Source of the DNA: CAZEQH01 sp964566875
GTDB lineage: Bacteria > Patescibacteriota > Minisyncoccia > Minisyncoccales > JANBVM01
Assembly: GCA_964566875.1 (NCBI GenBank)
Contig: CAZMJM010000019.1
Location: 1-12,013, forward strand
Length of the DNA: 12,013 nt
Direction of reading: 5' to 3'
A model generated the notes under the pieces. It had not been told where the DNA came from. It made no database searches and was given only the letters and a program-made list of their open reading frames with translations. The translations under genes were made by a program, and so were the position numbers. Below, one piece after another: positions 1 to 7,617 of the stretch; within the stretch, counting starts at the first letter, position 1, and each line of letters opens with the position of its first letter.

Positions 1-545
1 GAGCCCCAGGCATGAAAGAGGTCTCTGGACCTCCACGAAGTTTCCATAACTAATTTTCCTTCATAAACCCTGCACCAGATCCTTTGAAGACAGGGCGGCT
101 CATCGGTAAGCCAGTCGCGGTCGACGAACCAGGTAATGGCCTGGGCTCTTCTCGAATAATTGCTTTTCTTCAACTTCTCTATTATTTTTTCTATCTGGTC
201 TATCTCCCAGGACGGATTATTACCGTCCTGCTTGTACTTAAAGAGTCTGTCGTGATAAGTATAATTCACGTTCTTGCCTTCTATGCCAATCAGATAATCT
301 ATGGAACCTTCCAGCACCTTGGGTAAATAACTCTTTACCTCAAGAAAAGTAACGTAATCTCCTCTGTGTTTCCTTGGTTCCTTAAGGGGATTTTTAACGT
401 GGATCAGTACCGTAGCATCCTTGCTGGACCCTCCGTATTCGGTTCTAATGTCAAACCCGTCTTTAAAAACTTTTAGAACTGCCTTCTCCCAGGCTTCAGC
501 CAGGGTTTCAGCTTCTATCAACAATACCGGTAAAATTCCGCTCAT
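1..545 (-). CDS. thyA: Thymidylate synthase, archaeal-type, 3' end cut by window edge
   Basis: Methylates dUMP to dTMP with methylenetetrahydrofolate, in the cytoplasm. I translated 181 residues from the ATG at 545; the frame is open to base 1, so the C-terminus is missing. Diagnostic residues are YSRRAQAITW (130-139), PPCLQRIWCR (150-159) with the expected catalytic Cys152, and RSRD (172-175), matching the RSxD phosphate/nucleotide site of the family. The N-terminus (LPVLLIEAETLAEAWEKAV) matches the divergent archaeal/CPR-type ThyA rather than the E. coli type. A TGA directly precedes the chosen ATG in frame, so no upstream start is possible. There is no Shine-Dalgarno. It has its own promoter downstream of the terminator that ends the preceding operon, whose last gene, a dCMP deaminase, would supply dUMP. 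Family assignment is secure; the exact subfamily is from memory. Confidence 0.88.
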   Translation of the reverse strand, partial: MSGILPVLLIEAETLAEAWEKAVLKVFKDGFDIRTEYGGSSKDATVLIHVKNPLKEPRKHRGDYVTFLEVKSYLPKVLEGSIDYLIGIEGKNVNYTYHDRLFKYKQDGNNPSWEIDQIEKIIEKLKKSNYSRRAQAITWFVDRDWLTDEPPCLQRIWCRVYEGKLVMETSWRSRDLFHAWG

Positions 546-590
546 TCATATATCACTTTTTTGTTTTAAGGTACTTTACGTACTGTAGTT

Positions 591-618
591 ATATTAAATA
601 GCCTTGAAAATTAGTCAA
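591..618 (-). promoter_or_regulatory. Sigma-70-type promoter of thymidylate synthase
   Basis: On the minus strand TTGACT (613-618) and TAATAT (591-596) are separated by 16 bases. The predicted start is near 584, giving a 5' UTR of about 40 nt. A short inverted repeat GTAC-n5-GTAC (571-583) lies at or just after the predicted start; its role is unknown. Confidence 0.6.
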
Positions 619-644
619 TAAAAAAAAGAACTCTGTTGAGTTCT
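619..644 (-). terminator. Rho-independent terminator of the gyrB-to-deaminase operon
   Basis: A 7-bp perfect stem, AGAACTC/GAGTTCT (627-633 and 638-644), has a four-base loop. On the minus strand it is followed by seven T residues (plus-strand A run 621-627). It lies about 27 bases past the deaminase stop codon and just before the thymidylate synthase promoter. Confidence 0.75.
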
Positions 645-670
645 CATTCTTTATCCTCTGTCCTCCTTTA

Positions 671-1198
671 TTATTTATTCTGGTCGGCCCCGTACTGCTG
701 TTTATCGTCAATAATGTCCTTTTCCTGCCAATCGCTTATCCAGTCTTCAACCCTGAATATCTTGTAACTTCCGTCCTTCATGGAACCTATAAATCTGGTG
801 ATGCCGGCATTAATAATCATTTTCTTACAGATAAAACACGGTATAGAATCGAATTTCTCGCCTTCTGTGTTTTCTCCATAAAGATACATGTCTCCTCCCA
901 GGACGTTAGCGCCCGAACGGGCGGCATTAATAATGGCGTTTTGCTCGGAATGGACGCTGCGGCACAGTTCGTATTGTTTTCCGTGCGGAATATTAAGTTT
1001 GTCTCTCAGACAAAATCCTCTTTCCAGGCAGTCTTTAGTTTTCCTGGGCGCACCTATGTACCCGGTGGCCACAATGACGTCGTCTTTGACAATAATGGCT
1101 GCCGATCTGGACCTGAAACAAGTTGAGCGCTTGGATATTTCTTTGGCGATATTGAGATAATACTGGTCCTTAGAAGGCCTTTTGGGCTTTTCTTCCAT
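671..1198 (-). CDS. dCMP deaminase (ComEB-type cytidine/deoxycytidylate deaminase)
   Basis: Zinc-dependent deaminase predicted to convert dCMP to dUMP and so feed dTMP synthesis. In 175 residues the zinc site is complete: H83-S-E85 (HxE, with E85 the proton shuttle) and PC121-x-x-C124 (PCxxC). The N-terminal CLERGFCLRDKL segment and the CRSVHSEQNAI block are typical of the dCMP deaminase subgroup rather than of tRNA or free cytidine deaminases. The length is close to the usual 150-180. AGGGAT sits about 7 bases before the ATG, one of the few plausible Shine-Dalgarno sites in this window. The gene starts 9 bases after the rplK stop, so it is probably the last gene of the gyrB-secE-nusG-rplK operon, and a strong terminator follows it. 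It occupies the position where rplA usually sits. Allosteric control by dCTP/dTTP cannot be judged here. Confidence 0.87.
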   Translation of the reverse strand: MEEKPKRPSKDQYYLNIAKEISKRSTCFRSRSAAIIVKDDVIVATGYIGAPRKTKDCLERGFCLRDKLNIPHGKQYELCRSVHSEQNAIINAARSGANVLGGDMYLYGENTEGEKFDSIPCFICKKMIINAGITRFIGSMKDGSYKIFRVEDWISDWQEKDIIDDKQQYGADQNK

Positions 1199-1207
1199 AA
1201 GATATCC

Positions 1208-1642
1208 CTATAATTTATAACCCTCTATTTCTATTCCCATGTTTTTGGCGGTGGCGGCCACGATTTTCATGGCCTTTTCTATGTCTTCGGTATTCAAATC
1301 TTTAATTTTTGTCTCCGCTATCTCCTTCAGCTGCTCTTTGTTTATCTTCCCCACCTTCTTTTTATTGGGTTCCCCGGAACCCTTTTCTATGCCGGCAGCC
1401 TTCTTAAGCAAATCCGAAACCAGAGGCTGCTTGACCTGGAAATCATAACTCCTGTCTTCGTATATCTTAACGCTGACGGGAAGGGTGAAACCCTTCTTGT
1501 CCTGGGTCGCATCGTTAAATCTCTGACAAAACTCGGCAATATTAATGCCGTGCTGGGCCAGGATGGGACCAACCGGAGGAGCAGGAGTGGCCTCACCGGC
1601 CGGGACTATCAATTTTACCACGGAAGCAACTTTTTTAGCCAT
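1208..1642 (-). CDS. rplK: 50S ribosomal protein L11
   Basis: Large-subunit protein of the GTPase-associated centre that binds 23S rRNA and the L10-L12 stalk base. The 144 residues match the usual 141-142. The N-terminal domain carries the proline-rich PAGEATPAPPVGPILAQHG stretch (15-33), followed by NIAEFCQRFN. The C-terminal rRNA-binding domain (about 72-144) contains the lysine-rich KKKVGKINKEQLKEIAETK segment and ends near AKNMGIEIEG. It lies 50 bases after nusG, as in the conserved bacterial secE-nusG-rplK order. The usual next gene, rplA (L1), is absent here and a dCMP deaminase follows instead. There is no Shine-Dalgarno before the ATG. Confidence 0.96.
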   Translation of the reverse strand: MAKKVASVVKLIVPAGEATPAPPVGPILAQHGINIAEFCQRFNDATQDKKGFTLPVSVKIYEDRSYDFQVKQPLVSDLLKKAAGIEKGSGEPNKKKVGKINKEQLKEIAETKIKDLNTEDIEKAMKIVAATAKNMGIEIEGYKL

Positions 1643-1692
1643 AGTGTGTAATTTTGTTTAGGATTTCTATTTTAGTGATTAGGGTTTGGGGA

Positions 1693-2238
1693 CTAGAGCT
1701 TCTTAACCTGGAGGGAGTCCAATTCCACGGGTGTGTCCCTTCCAAACATATTTATCAAAACCTTGATCTTGCCCCTTTCCTGGTCTATCTCCGACACCCT
1801 TCCGTCAGAATCCTTAAAGGGTCCATCCGTAATCTTGACCAGGTCACCTTCCTCTACATCTATTTTAAACTGGGGCTCTTCCACCTTCATCCTCTCTTTA
1901 AGGTTGGTGATTTCTTTATCGGAGACGGGCACGGGAGTCGTCCCAGCCCCGATGAACCCGGTGACATTGGGGGTATTTCTCACCACGTACCAGGAGTCGT
2001 CTGTCACCACCATTTCAACCAGCACGTAGCCCGGGTATATCTTCTCTTCCACTACTTTCCTCTTCCCGTTCTTTATCTTTATCTTTTTCTCCTTTGGGAC
2101 GATGACGTTGAATATCTTATCTTCCATACCCAAAGATTCAATCCTTTGTCTCAGATTCTTCGCCACCGACTCTTCGTAACCGGAATAGGTATGCAGAACG
2201 TACCAATTCCTTTTTTGAGGCAACTTTTGCTTAGGCAT
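1693..2238 (-). CDS. nusG: Transcription elongation/antitermination factor NusG
   Basis: Binds RNA polymerase to aid processivity, and links transcription to Rho or to the ribosome. The 181 residues match the typical bacterial length. The NGN domain begins at about residue 10 with NWYVLHTYSGYE and continues through YPGYVLVEM (68-76) and WYVVRNTPNVTGFIG (83-97). The KOW domain spans about 128-181, with GDLVKITDGPFKD and a C-terminal NMFGRDTPVELDSLQVKKL. A basic patch (KEKKIKIKNGKRK, 49-61) precedes the conserved YPGY motif. It starts 25 bases after secE and is followed 50 bases later by rplK, the standard order. No Shine-Dalgarno is seen close to the ATG. Confidence 0.97.
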   Translation of the reverse strand: MPKQKLPQKRNWYVLHTYSGYEESVAKNLRQRIESLGMEDKIFNVIVPKEKKIKIKNGKRKVVEEKIYPGYVLVEMVVTDDSWYVVRNTPNVTGFIGAGTTPVPVSDKEITNLKERMKVEEPQFKIDVEEGDLVKITDGPFKDSDGRVSEIDQERGKIKVLINMFGRDTPVELDSLQVKKL

Positions 2239-2263
2239 AAAGAATAATAATTAGATTTCCTTA

Positions 2264-2461
2264 CTATATAAGTTTATTTAGGAGAGTAGTAAAAATCAGG
2301 TCCATGCTGCCTAAAAAAATCGCTACCGCTATGGAAACTCCAATCACTATCAAGGTGTCTCTCATGGTTTCCTTGGAGGTAGGCCAGCTCACTTTCTTGA
2401 CTTCCGTCTGTACGTCTTTGAAAAAATTCACTGTTTTTTTGGGAAATTCCGTAATCTTCAT
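2264..2461 (-). CDS. secE: Preprotein translocase subunit SecE
   Basis: Small subunit that stabilises SecY in the SecYEG protein-export channel of the cytoplasmic membrane. The 65 residues match the short, single-span SecE of most bacteria. The amphipathic helix carries the family signature EVKKVSWPTSKET (20-32), and one hydrophobic segment follows (about 37-60). It starts 8 bases after the gyrB stop and precedes nusG, so it is probably cotranscribed with both. There is no visible Shine-Dalgarno; translational coupling to gyrB is likely but inferred. Confidence 0.95.
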   Translation of the reverse strand: MKITEFPKKTVNFFKDVQTEVKKVSWPTSKETMRDTLIVIGVSIAVAIFLGSMDLIFTTLLNKLI

Positions 2462-2469
2462 ATGTTTTA

Positions 2470-4452
2470 TTATATATCCAAATTCTTCACTTTTTTAGCA
2501 TAGTTTTGGATGAATTTCTTCCTCGAAGAAACCTCCTTACCCATCAGGGTATCAAATATCTTGTCGGCCTCCCTGGCGTCATCGATGCTTACCTGAAGCA
2601 GCGTTCTATTCTCCGGATCCATGGTGGTATCCCAAAGCTCCCCGGCGTTCATTTCCCCCAAACCTTTATATCTCTGGATAGAGGCTCTAGTTTTTTCTCC
2701 TAGCTCTTTGATAATTTCAGCCTTTTCGTCCTCGGTATAGGCATATTCCATATTCTTGCCCGCCTGAATTTTATACAGAGGCGGCTGGGCCAGGTAGATA
2801 TAACCGTTCTCAATTAAAGGTTTAAAGTAACGGTAGAATAAAGTCAAGAGCAAAGCCTTAATATGGTTGCCGTCGGAATCGGCATCACACATGATAATTA
2901 TGCGGTGGTATCTGCTTTTAGTGACGTCAAAATCTTCTCCGATGGCCGTGCCCAGGGCAATCACCAATGATTTGATTTCTTTAGAAGAAAGTATCCTGTC
3001 CAGGCGAGCCCTCTCCACGTTGAGAATCTTTCCCCTTAAGGGAAGGATGGCCTGAAAATGTCGGTCACGCGCCTGCCTAGAGCTGCCGCCAGCAGATTCC
3101 CCCTCTACTATATATAATTCCGATTCCTCTGGCTTCCGTGAGGTGCAGTCGGCCAGTTTTCCCGGCAGAGCCAATCCGTCCAATACCCTCTTCTTCAAGA
3201 TAATATCTTTGGCGGCCTTGGCCGCCTTCCTGGCCTTCTGGGCCAGAAGAAACTTCTGAATAATAGACCTGGCATCCTTGGGATTTCTCTCCAGAAAGTC
3301 AGTCAGGGTGGTACCGACGACCTGCTCTACGGCTGTCTTGGCCTCCGAGTTGCCGAGTTTGGCCTTGGTCTGTCCCTCAAACTGAGGATCTTTTATCTTG
3401 ATGGACACCACGGCGGTCAATCCCTCCCGGGTATCGTTACCGGAGAAATTATTCGCCTTTTCGTCTATCAGTTCGTTCTTCCTGGCATAATCATTAAAGG
3501 ACCTCGTTAAGGCGCTCCTGAAACCGGTCAGGTGTGTTCCTCCCTCTTCCGTAAAGATATTGTTGGCGAAGGCGTCCTCGTAGGATTCGTATTCATCCGT
3601 ATAGAGGAAAGCTGCCTCTACTATTATGTCTTCACTCTTTTCGTTGCAGTAAAAAATCCTGTCCTGGATGGGAGTTCTTCCTCTTATCAAATGATTTACG
3701 TAGGAAACTATCCCTCCTTCAAAATAGAATGAATAACTGCCGCTGGGCTTAAGACGCTCATCAATAAGGGAAATCCTCACCGCCTTTGTCAGGTAGGCCT
3801 GCTGGCGCAGATACTTAAGGATGTCTTTTTTCTTGAAACTAACATCTTTGAATATCTGCTGGTCGGGGTAGAAGGTGATGATAGTCCCGCTGTCCTTGCA
3901 TTTACCGGATTTCTTCAGCTTACTGATGACTTTGCCTTTGGAATATTCCTGGACATATCGGTATCCGTCACGGCATATTTCAGCCTTCATATTCTTAGAC
4001 AAGGCGCAAACTACGGAAATACCCACTCCGTGCAGACCGCCGCTGGAAACATAAACTTTTCCTCCAAACTTGGCCCCCGCGTGCAGAGTAGTCATGACGG
4101 TTTCCAGGGCCGATTTTTTAGTCTGGGGATGCCTGTCCACGGGAATGCCCCTTCCATTGTCCTCCACCCTCACCCCACCATCTGCCAGGAGGATAACCTT
4201 CACATCGCTGCAGTATCCCATGATAGCCTCGTCTATGCTGTTGCCCACACACTCCTTAATAAGGTGGTGGAGACCCTCTACGCCCGTAGAACCAATGTAC
4301 ATGCCCGGTCTTTTCCTGACCGGTTCCAATCCATCCAAAACGTAAATGTCTCTGGCTGTATAAGACTTCTTTTCTTCTGTTGCGACCGCTGTACCCTTTT
4401 TGCTTCTGGGTGAAGATTTGGATTTGCTGATTTTTTTGTTTTTTTTCGGCAT
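2470..4452 (-). CDS. gyrB: DNA gyrase subunit B (type II topoisomerase ATPase/Toprim subunit)
   Basis: ATPase subunit of the type IIA topoisomerase that introduces negative supercoils with GyrA. Of 660 residues, the first ~30 are a lysine/serine-rich tail. The GHKL ATPase domain follows, with E67 and N71 as catalytic and Mg-binding residues, VEDNGRGIPV (96-105) and SSGGLHGVG (136-144). The transducer has GGTHLTGF (304-311) and FEGQTKAKLGN (358-368). The Toprim domain has VEGESAGG (449-456) and DADSDG (523-528), and RYKGLGEMN lies at 594-602. The size fits GyrB/ParE lacking the E. coli insert. Two changes from consensus are visible: ECVGNS where EVVDNS is usual, and DADSDGNH where DADVDGSH is usual. 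It leads the secE-nusG-rplK operon, an unusual partner. ParE is possible because the two subunits share these motifs; GyrB is preferred as the commoner single copy. Confidence 0.9.
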   Translation of the reverse strand: MPKKNKKISKSKSSPRSKKGTAVATEEKKSYTARDIYVLDGLEPVRKRPGMYIGSTGVEGLHHLIKECVGNSIDEAIMGYCSDVKVILLADGGVRVEDNGRGIPVDRHPQTKKSALETVMTTLHAGAKFGGKVYVSSGGLHGVGISVVCALSKNMKAEICRDGYRYVQEYSKGKVISKLKKSGKCKDSGTIITFYPDQQIFKDVSFKKKDILKYLRQQAYLTKAVRISLIDERLKPSGSYSFYFEGGIVSYVNHLIRGRTPIQDRIFYCNEKSEDIIVEAAFLYTDEYESYEDAFANNIFTEEGGTHLTGFRSALTRSFNDYARKNELIDEKANNFSGNDTREGLTAVVSIKIKDPQFEGQTKAKLGNSEAKTAVEQVVGTTLTDFLERNPKDARSIIQKFLLAQKARKAAKAAKDIILKKRVLDGLALPGKLADCTSRKPEESELYIVEGESAGGSSRQARDRHFQAILPLRGKILNVERARLDRILSSKEIKSLVIALGTAIGEDFDVTKSRYHRIIIMCDADSDGNHIKALLLTLFYRYFKPLIENGYIYLAQPPLYKIQAGKNMEYAYTEDEKAEIIKELGEKTRASIQRYKGLGEMNAGELWDTTMDPENRTLLQVSIDDAREADKIFDTLMGKEVSSRKKFIQNYAKKVKNLDI

Positions 4453-4492
4453 TTTTGGCTAATAGTATTTCTTATTTACCCTGTCTAAAAAA

Positions 4493-4530
4493 TAAAAACA
4501 ACTTTCATGATTCAATCTGAAATTGTTTTT
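4493..4530 (-). promoter_or_regulatory. Leader hairpin upstream of gyrB (possible attenuator)
   Basis: A 12-bp, mostly A-U stem (4494-4506 with 4519-4530, one bulged base at 4502) and a 12-nt loop sit in the gyrB leader. On the minus strand a short T-rich tail follows. It resembles a weak intrinsic terminator. A 12-codon frame, MTLEKQFQIES plus stop (4505-4540), overlaps it. Either could be chance in such AT-rich sequence. Confidence 0.25.
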
Positions 4531-4643
4531 CGAGTGTCATCCTCTTTTCTTTTTAAATCTTTAAAAGCGACTTTTTTCCGACCTCTTTTCTGCCCCTTAT
4601 TTCTGCTGTTTTTACTCTTTCACAAATTGCTTTATATACCTCT

Positions 4644-4672
4644 ATTTTAGCTTAAAATTAAGGCAAAAGCAA
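4644..4672 (-). promoter_or_regulatory. Sigma-70-type promoter of the gyrB operon
   Basis: On the minus strand TTGCTT (4667-4672) and TAAAAT (4644-4649) have an ideal 17-base spacer. The predicted start is near 4637, leaving an untranslated purine-rich leader of about 185 nt before the gyrB ATG. Together with the upstream terminators this accounts for the 321-base gap at 4453-4773. Confidence 0.6.
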
Positions 4673-4686
4673 GTTATAATCTGTGC

Positions 4687-4760
4687 ATAAAAAAAAGGGT
4701 AAAATAACCTTAAAACAGGCCCAAAAATTGGTAAAAATCGAGAGCCCACATCTCTCCGAA
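4687..4760 (-). terminator. Terminator region after the DUF2079 gene
   Basis: Two hairpins lie in tandem on the minus strand. The first has a GAGAG/CTCTC stem (4740-4744 with 4752-4756) and a 7-nt loop, then a T5 run. The second is weaker: 5 bp with one bulge (4695-4700 with 4707-4711), followed by eight T residues (plus-strand A run 4689-4696). They lie just after the stop codon at 4774 and before the gyrB promoter. Confidence 0.5.
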
Positions 4761-4773
4761 AAACCGCCGCCTC

Positions 4774-6537
4774 CTACCTGTTACAGCTGTCTAAAAAGTA
4801 GTTTTCATGGATGGGTTCCAGGTGTGATGACTTGATGAAGCCGAAACAAATAGAAGAGAGGGATTCCCTTATTTCTTCATTAAGAGGCTCTACCCTCTTG
4901 AATACGGCTCCCCATTCATTTTCCCTGACCTCTGCGAAAACGGGATAGGCTCTAAGGTATAAATAGAAAATACCCAACATGTCCGGGCTAAGCGGCCAGG
5001 CATTACATAATTCGGTATAGCAGAAATGCAGGATGACGAAGTCGGCATTGCTTATCCTCGGCAGAGCGTAAAGCTGCTGACGGTGGCTCAAGTGGGGAAG
5101 AAAAATCTGTGAAGCGGAAACGGCGGCATCTTTCGGAATCTCCTGCAGCAGTTCCTGCAAGGCCTCTTTTCTTCCGGATTCTCCAAGGCTCTGCCAATTA
5201 TCTATTGGAGAAAACAGGTAGGTAAACTGGTAACTGAAAACCAGATTGAGAATTAATGGAAAAGCAATCACCAGATTGGTAAAGGAAACCTCTACCCCGT
5301 TCAGTTTTCTCTGAATTTTCTCTATCATCGAAGAACGTTCGGCCCTTTTGAGGAAATAAAACATCGCTATTACTCCGATGGGAACGAATAAGAGGTTGTA
5401 CTGGCCCTTAATGAAACCGGCAGACTGGTAAGAGCTCATTATTTTCTCCGCTATCATCGGAGTAGCAAGCAAGAAGGAGGCGGGTACGAAAATCATGGGT
5501 ATCAGAAAAGAGGCTACAAAGAAAATAACAGTCCACCATTTGTCCGGCATGGTAAAGAACAGCAGATTAACGAGAGCGCCCGGATCACTTAGGTAATGAA
5601 TGATGCCGCCGATTACGCCGTTCTCAAAACCCGGAAACATCTCCCAATAATCGTATGCATCGAAGTAATTCATGCCCGGCATTACCACACCGGTTATAAC
5701 GAACAGGGCAACCGCCCCTAGAATTAGAGTCGCCGCCCCTTTGAAATATTTTTTTTCTTTAAGGATGACAAAAAGCCCAACGACCGCAACCAAAAGAGCA
5801 AGGTCTTCTTTGGTAAAAAGCAATAGAAAAAGCCCAAGAAAATAATAGAGCCATTTCCTCTTAATTAAAAAATAAAAAGTTCCTAAAAGGAATAATGGGG
5901 CAAAAATAATTTCGTGGAAATCAAAGCTAGACAAGGACTGGAGCGGTATAGAAGTAAGATAAAAAAGCGATATAAGGGTTGTTTTAAAATCGCTAACCTG
6001 CCATTCTTTTCCCCATAAGTAAATAACGGCTACGGGAGCAAGGAGAATAATATTCTGGGCAATCAAGAGGGTGCTGACGTCTGAAGATATCCAGTAGAAA
6101 GGAGCCAGGAATACCAGGACCGGGTCAAAGTGATCCCCAAAGACAACGGGAACATCCCTCACGCTGCTGGCCGGCACCTCAAAGCGACTCATGTGCCAAA
6201 CGGCCTGGTCGAAGATGGACAGGTCATAGCCCGTAAAAAAGTTGTTCTGTTTATGCAGAGAAAAGGCCGTATAGAAAGAGAAGAATGCCAAAACTGCAAG
6301 CGCCAAAAAAAACGCTGTATTCTGCCCTTTTCTTATGCCTAATTTTCTGAATATGACCTTCAGTACAATCAAAAAAGGCGGGGTCAGGAGAGCGGTAACT
6401 ATCAAAAGACCGGCTAACGACCTCCAAAGAGATGCAGAAAAAAAGAAATATGAGATTACTGAAAAAACAATGCTCAGAGCCGTCCAGGCGAGCCAGAAAT
6501 AGAATACCTTTTTGCTGACACTGGTAAAAAATCTCAT
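4774..6537 (-). CDS. DUF2079 family multi-pass membrane protein
   Basis: A 587-residue integral membrane protein with many hydrophobic segments between about residues 12 and 430. Family-type signatures lie in the first large loop: GYDLSIFDQAVWH (103-115) and GDHFDPVLVF (134-143). These match my memory of DUF2079 (COG3463), whose fold resembles the GT-C membrane glycosyltransferases; substrate and reaction are unknown. The last ~130 residues (from about 455) look soluble and probably face outward. The ATG is 8 bases after the ABC permease stop, so cotranscription with the exporter genes is likely. GGGAGG lies about 14 bases upstream of the ATG, somewhat far for a Shine-Dalgarno. A functional link to the exporter, such as cell-surface glycan work, is only guilt by association. 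Confidence 0.75.
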   Translation of the reverse strand: MRFFTSVSKKVFYFWLAWTALSIVFSVISYFFFSASLWRSLAGLLIVTALLTPPFLIVLKVIFRKLGIRKGQNTAFFLALAVLAFFSFYTAFSLHKQNNFFTGYDLSIFDQAVWHMSRFEVPASSVRDVPVVFGDHFDPVLVFLAPFYWISSDVSTLLIAQNIILLAPVAVIYLWGKEWQVSDFKTTLISLFYLTSIPLQSLSSFDFHEIIFAPLFLLGTFYFLIKRKWLYYFLGLFLLLFTKEDLALLVAVVGLFVILKEKKYFKGAATLILGAVALFVITGVVMPGMNYFDAYDYWEMFPGFENGVIGGIIHYLSDPGALVNLLFFTMPDKWWTVIFFVASFLIPMIFVPASFLLATPMIAEKIMSSYQSAGFIKGQYNLLFVPIGVIAMFYFLKRAERSSMIEKIQRKLNGVEVSFTNLVIAFPLILNLVFSYQFTYLFSPIDNWQSLGESGRKEALQELLQEIPKDAAVSASQIFLPHLSHRQQLYALPRISNADFVILHFCYTELCNAWPLSPDMLGIFYLYLRAYPVFAEVRENEWGAVFKRVEPLNEEIRESLSSICFGFIKSSHLEPIHENYFLDSCNR

Positions 6538-6545
6538 TCTTAATT

Positions 6546-7613
6546 CTAATCCTCCCTTTTCTTAAACATGGCCACGGCGGCGACAAAAAATACCAGAGAA
6601 TAAAGGGCCAGGGCTAAAATAGCAGGAGTTACGTCGTTGATATTAAATCCTCGGATAACTACGTCTCTCAGGGCTTCCACGGAAAAAGACAGGGGGAAGT
6701 ATCTGACCACCCGGGCTACATAATCCGGCATACACTCAATGGGAAAAAATACTCCTGAAACAAAAATAGAAGGTATACTGATAAAAAGCACAATAACCTG
6801 CGAGTCAAATTCAGTTTTGCCGATAGTGGAAGTGATAAGAGCTAACCCGATAAAAGGAGCTGCAGTAATAATCTCTAAAAGTATGACCAGCCAGACGGGT
6901 CCGGCAATGGGAATATTAAAGAAAGTGTAACCGCATACCAGGATAAATACCCCGGATATGGCAGCCAGAATGATGTAAGTAATATATTTGCTTATCAATA
7001 GAATGCTCAGGGGCAGGGAGGAACTTCTTATCCTTTCCAGAGTACCGGCCACCCGTTCCCTGACCACTCCGATGGATGCCAGACTCAGGCAGAAAAACAT
7101 TATTCCCAAAGCGATAATTCCGGGGAACAAATAGTCAATAAACCTCAGATCTCCCTCGTATATGTCTTTCTGTTCGATATCATAGGTTCCTTCTGTCTCC
7201 AGCCTGGACTTTATCTTCGCCAGAACGGCATCCCTGGCCAAGGGATTGGAGTTGTCTATCACGACGATATTATCAGGCTTACCGTCCGTCAAGCGAGGAT
7301 ACAGGCCCAGCAGATATTTCTTATCCCCTACCAAATCCTCAAGCCTGCCCAATCCTCCGTGTTCAACTACCACATTCAGTTCGTCTGAGGATATCTTGTC
7401 CTTCATTTCAGTGACCAACCGTTCGTTGCTGCCGTCTTCCATAATGGGTATCTGAACGTGCTCAATGTCAAGAAATTCTCCGGGAAAGGAGGTGGCAATT
7501 ACTACCAGAATCATCGTCGGAAAAAAGAGAGAGAAAATCAGGCCAGCTGGTTTCCTCATAAGGATGGTATGCTCCCTTATAAGGTTTTGATAGATTATCT
7601 TTAAATAGTTCAT
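6546..7613 (-). CDS. ABC-2 type transporter permease
   Basis: Membrane subunit of an ABC exporter, paired with the ATPase 4 bases upstream. The 355 residues follow the classic ABC-2 layout: one N-terminal TM segment (about 23-43), an extracytoplasmic domain of about 115 residues (45-160), then five TM segments (about 162-184, 205-229, 238-261, 271-291 and 329-349). The cytoplasmic coupling stretch VRERVAGTLERIRSSSLP (184-201) after TM2 is the expected ERExGTLE-like element that contacts the ATPase. The large outer loop resembles the DrrB/YhgE-type ABC-2 permeases that export drugs, lipids or glycans. The substrate cannot be read from sequence. It is probably cotranscribed with the V4R-like gene, the ATPase and the DUF2079 gene. 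Confidence 0.88.
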   Translation of the reverse strand: MNYLKIIYQNLIREHTILMRKPAGLIFSLFFPTMILVVIATSFPGEFLDIEHVQIPIMEDGSNERLVTEMKDKISSDELNVVVEHGGLGRLEDLVGDKKYLLGLYPRLTDGKPDNIVVIDNSNPLARDAVLAKIKSRLETEGTYDIEQKDIYEGDLRFIDYLFPGIIALGIMFFCLSLASIGVVRERVAGTLERIRSSSLPLSILLISKYITYIILAAISGVFILVCGYTFFNIPIAGPVWLVILLEIITAAPFIGLALITSTIGKTEFDSQVIVLFISIPSIFVSGVFFPIECMPDYVARVVRYFPLSFSVEALRDVVIRGFNINDVTPAILALALYSLVFFVAAVAMFKKRED

Positions 7614-7617
7614 TGAC

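Noticed and set aside
1654..2247. A 197-codon open frame on the plus strand
   Set aside because: It lies entirely opposite nusG, which has full family conservation, and its translation has no recognisable domain. It is a shadow of the real gene.
4030..4413. Plus-strand frames of 91 and 127 codons opposite the gyrB 5' half
   Set aside because: They lie fully antisense to the conserved GyrB ATPase domain and show no start signals or family motifs.
6251..6586. A 111-codon minus-strand frame spanning the permease/DUF2079 junction
   Set aside because: It overlaps both real genes in another frame and shows no domain or better start.
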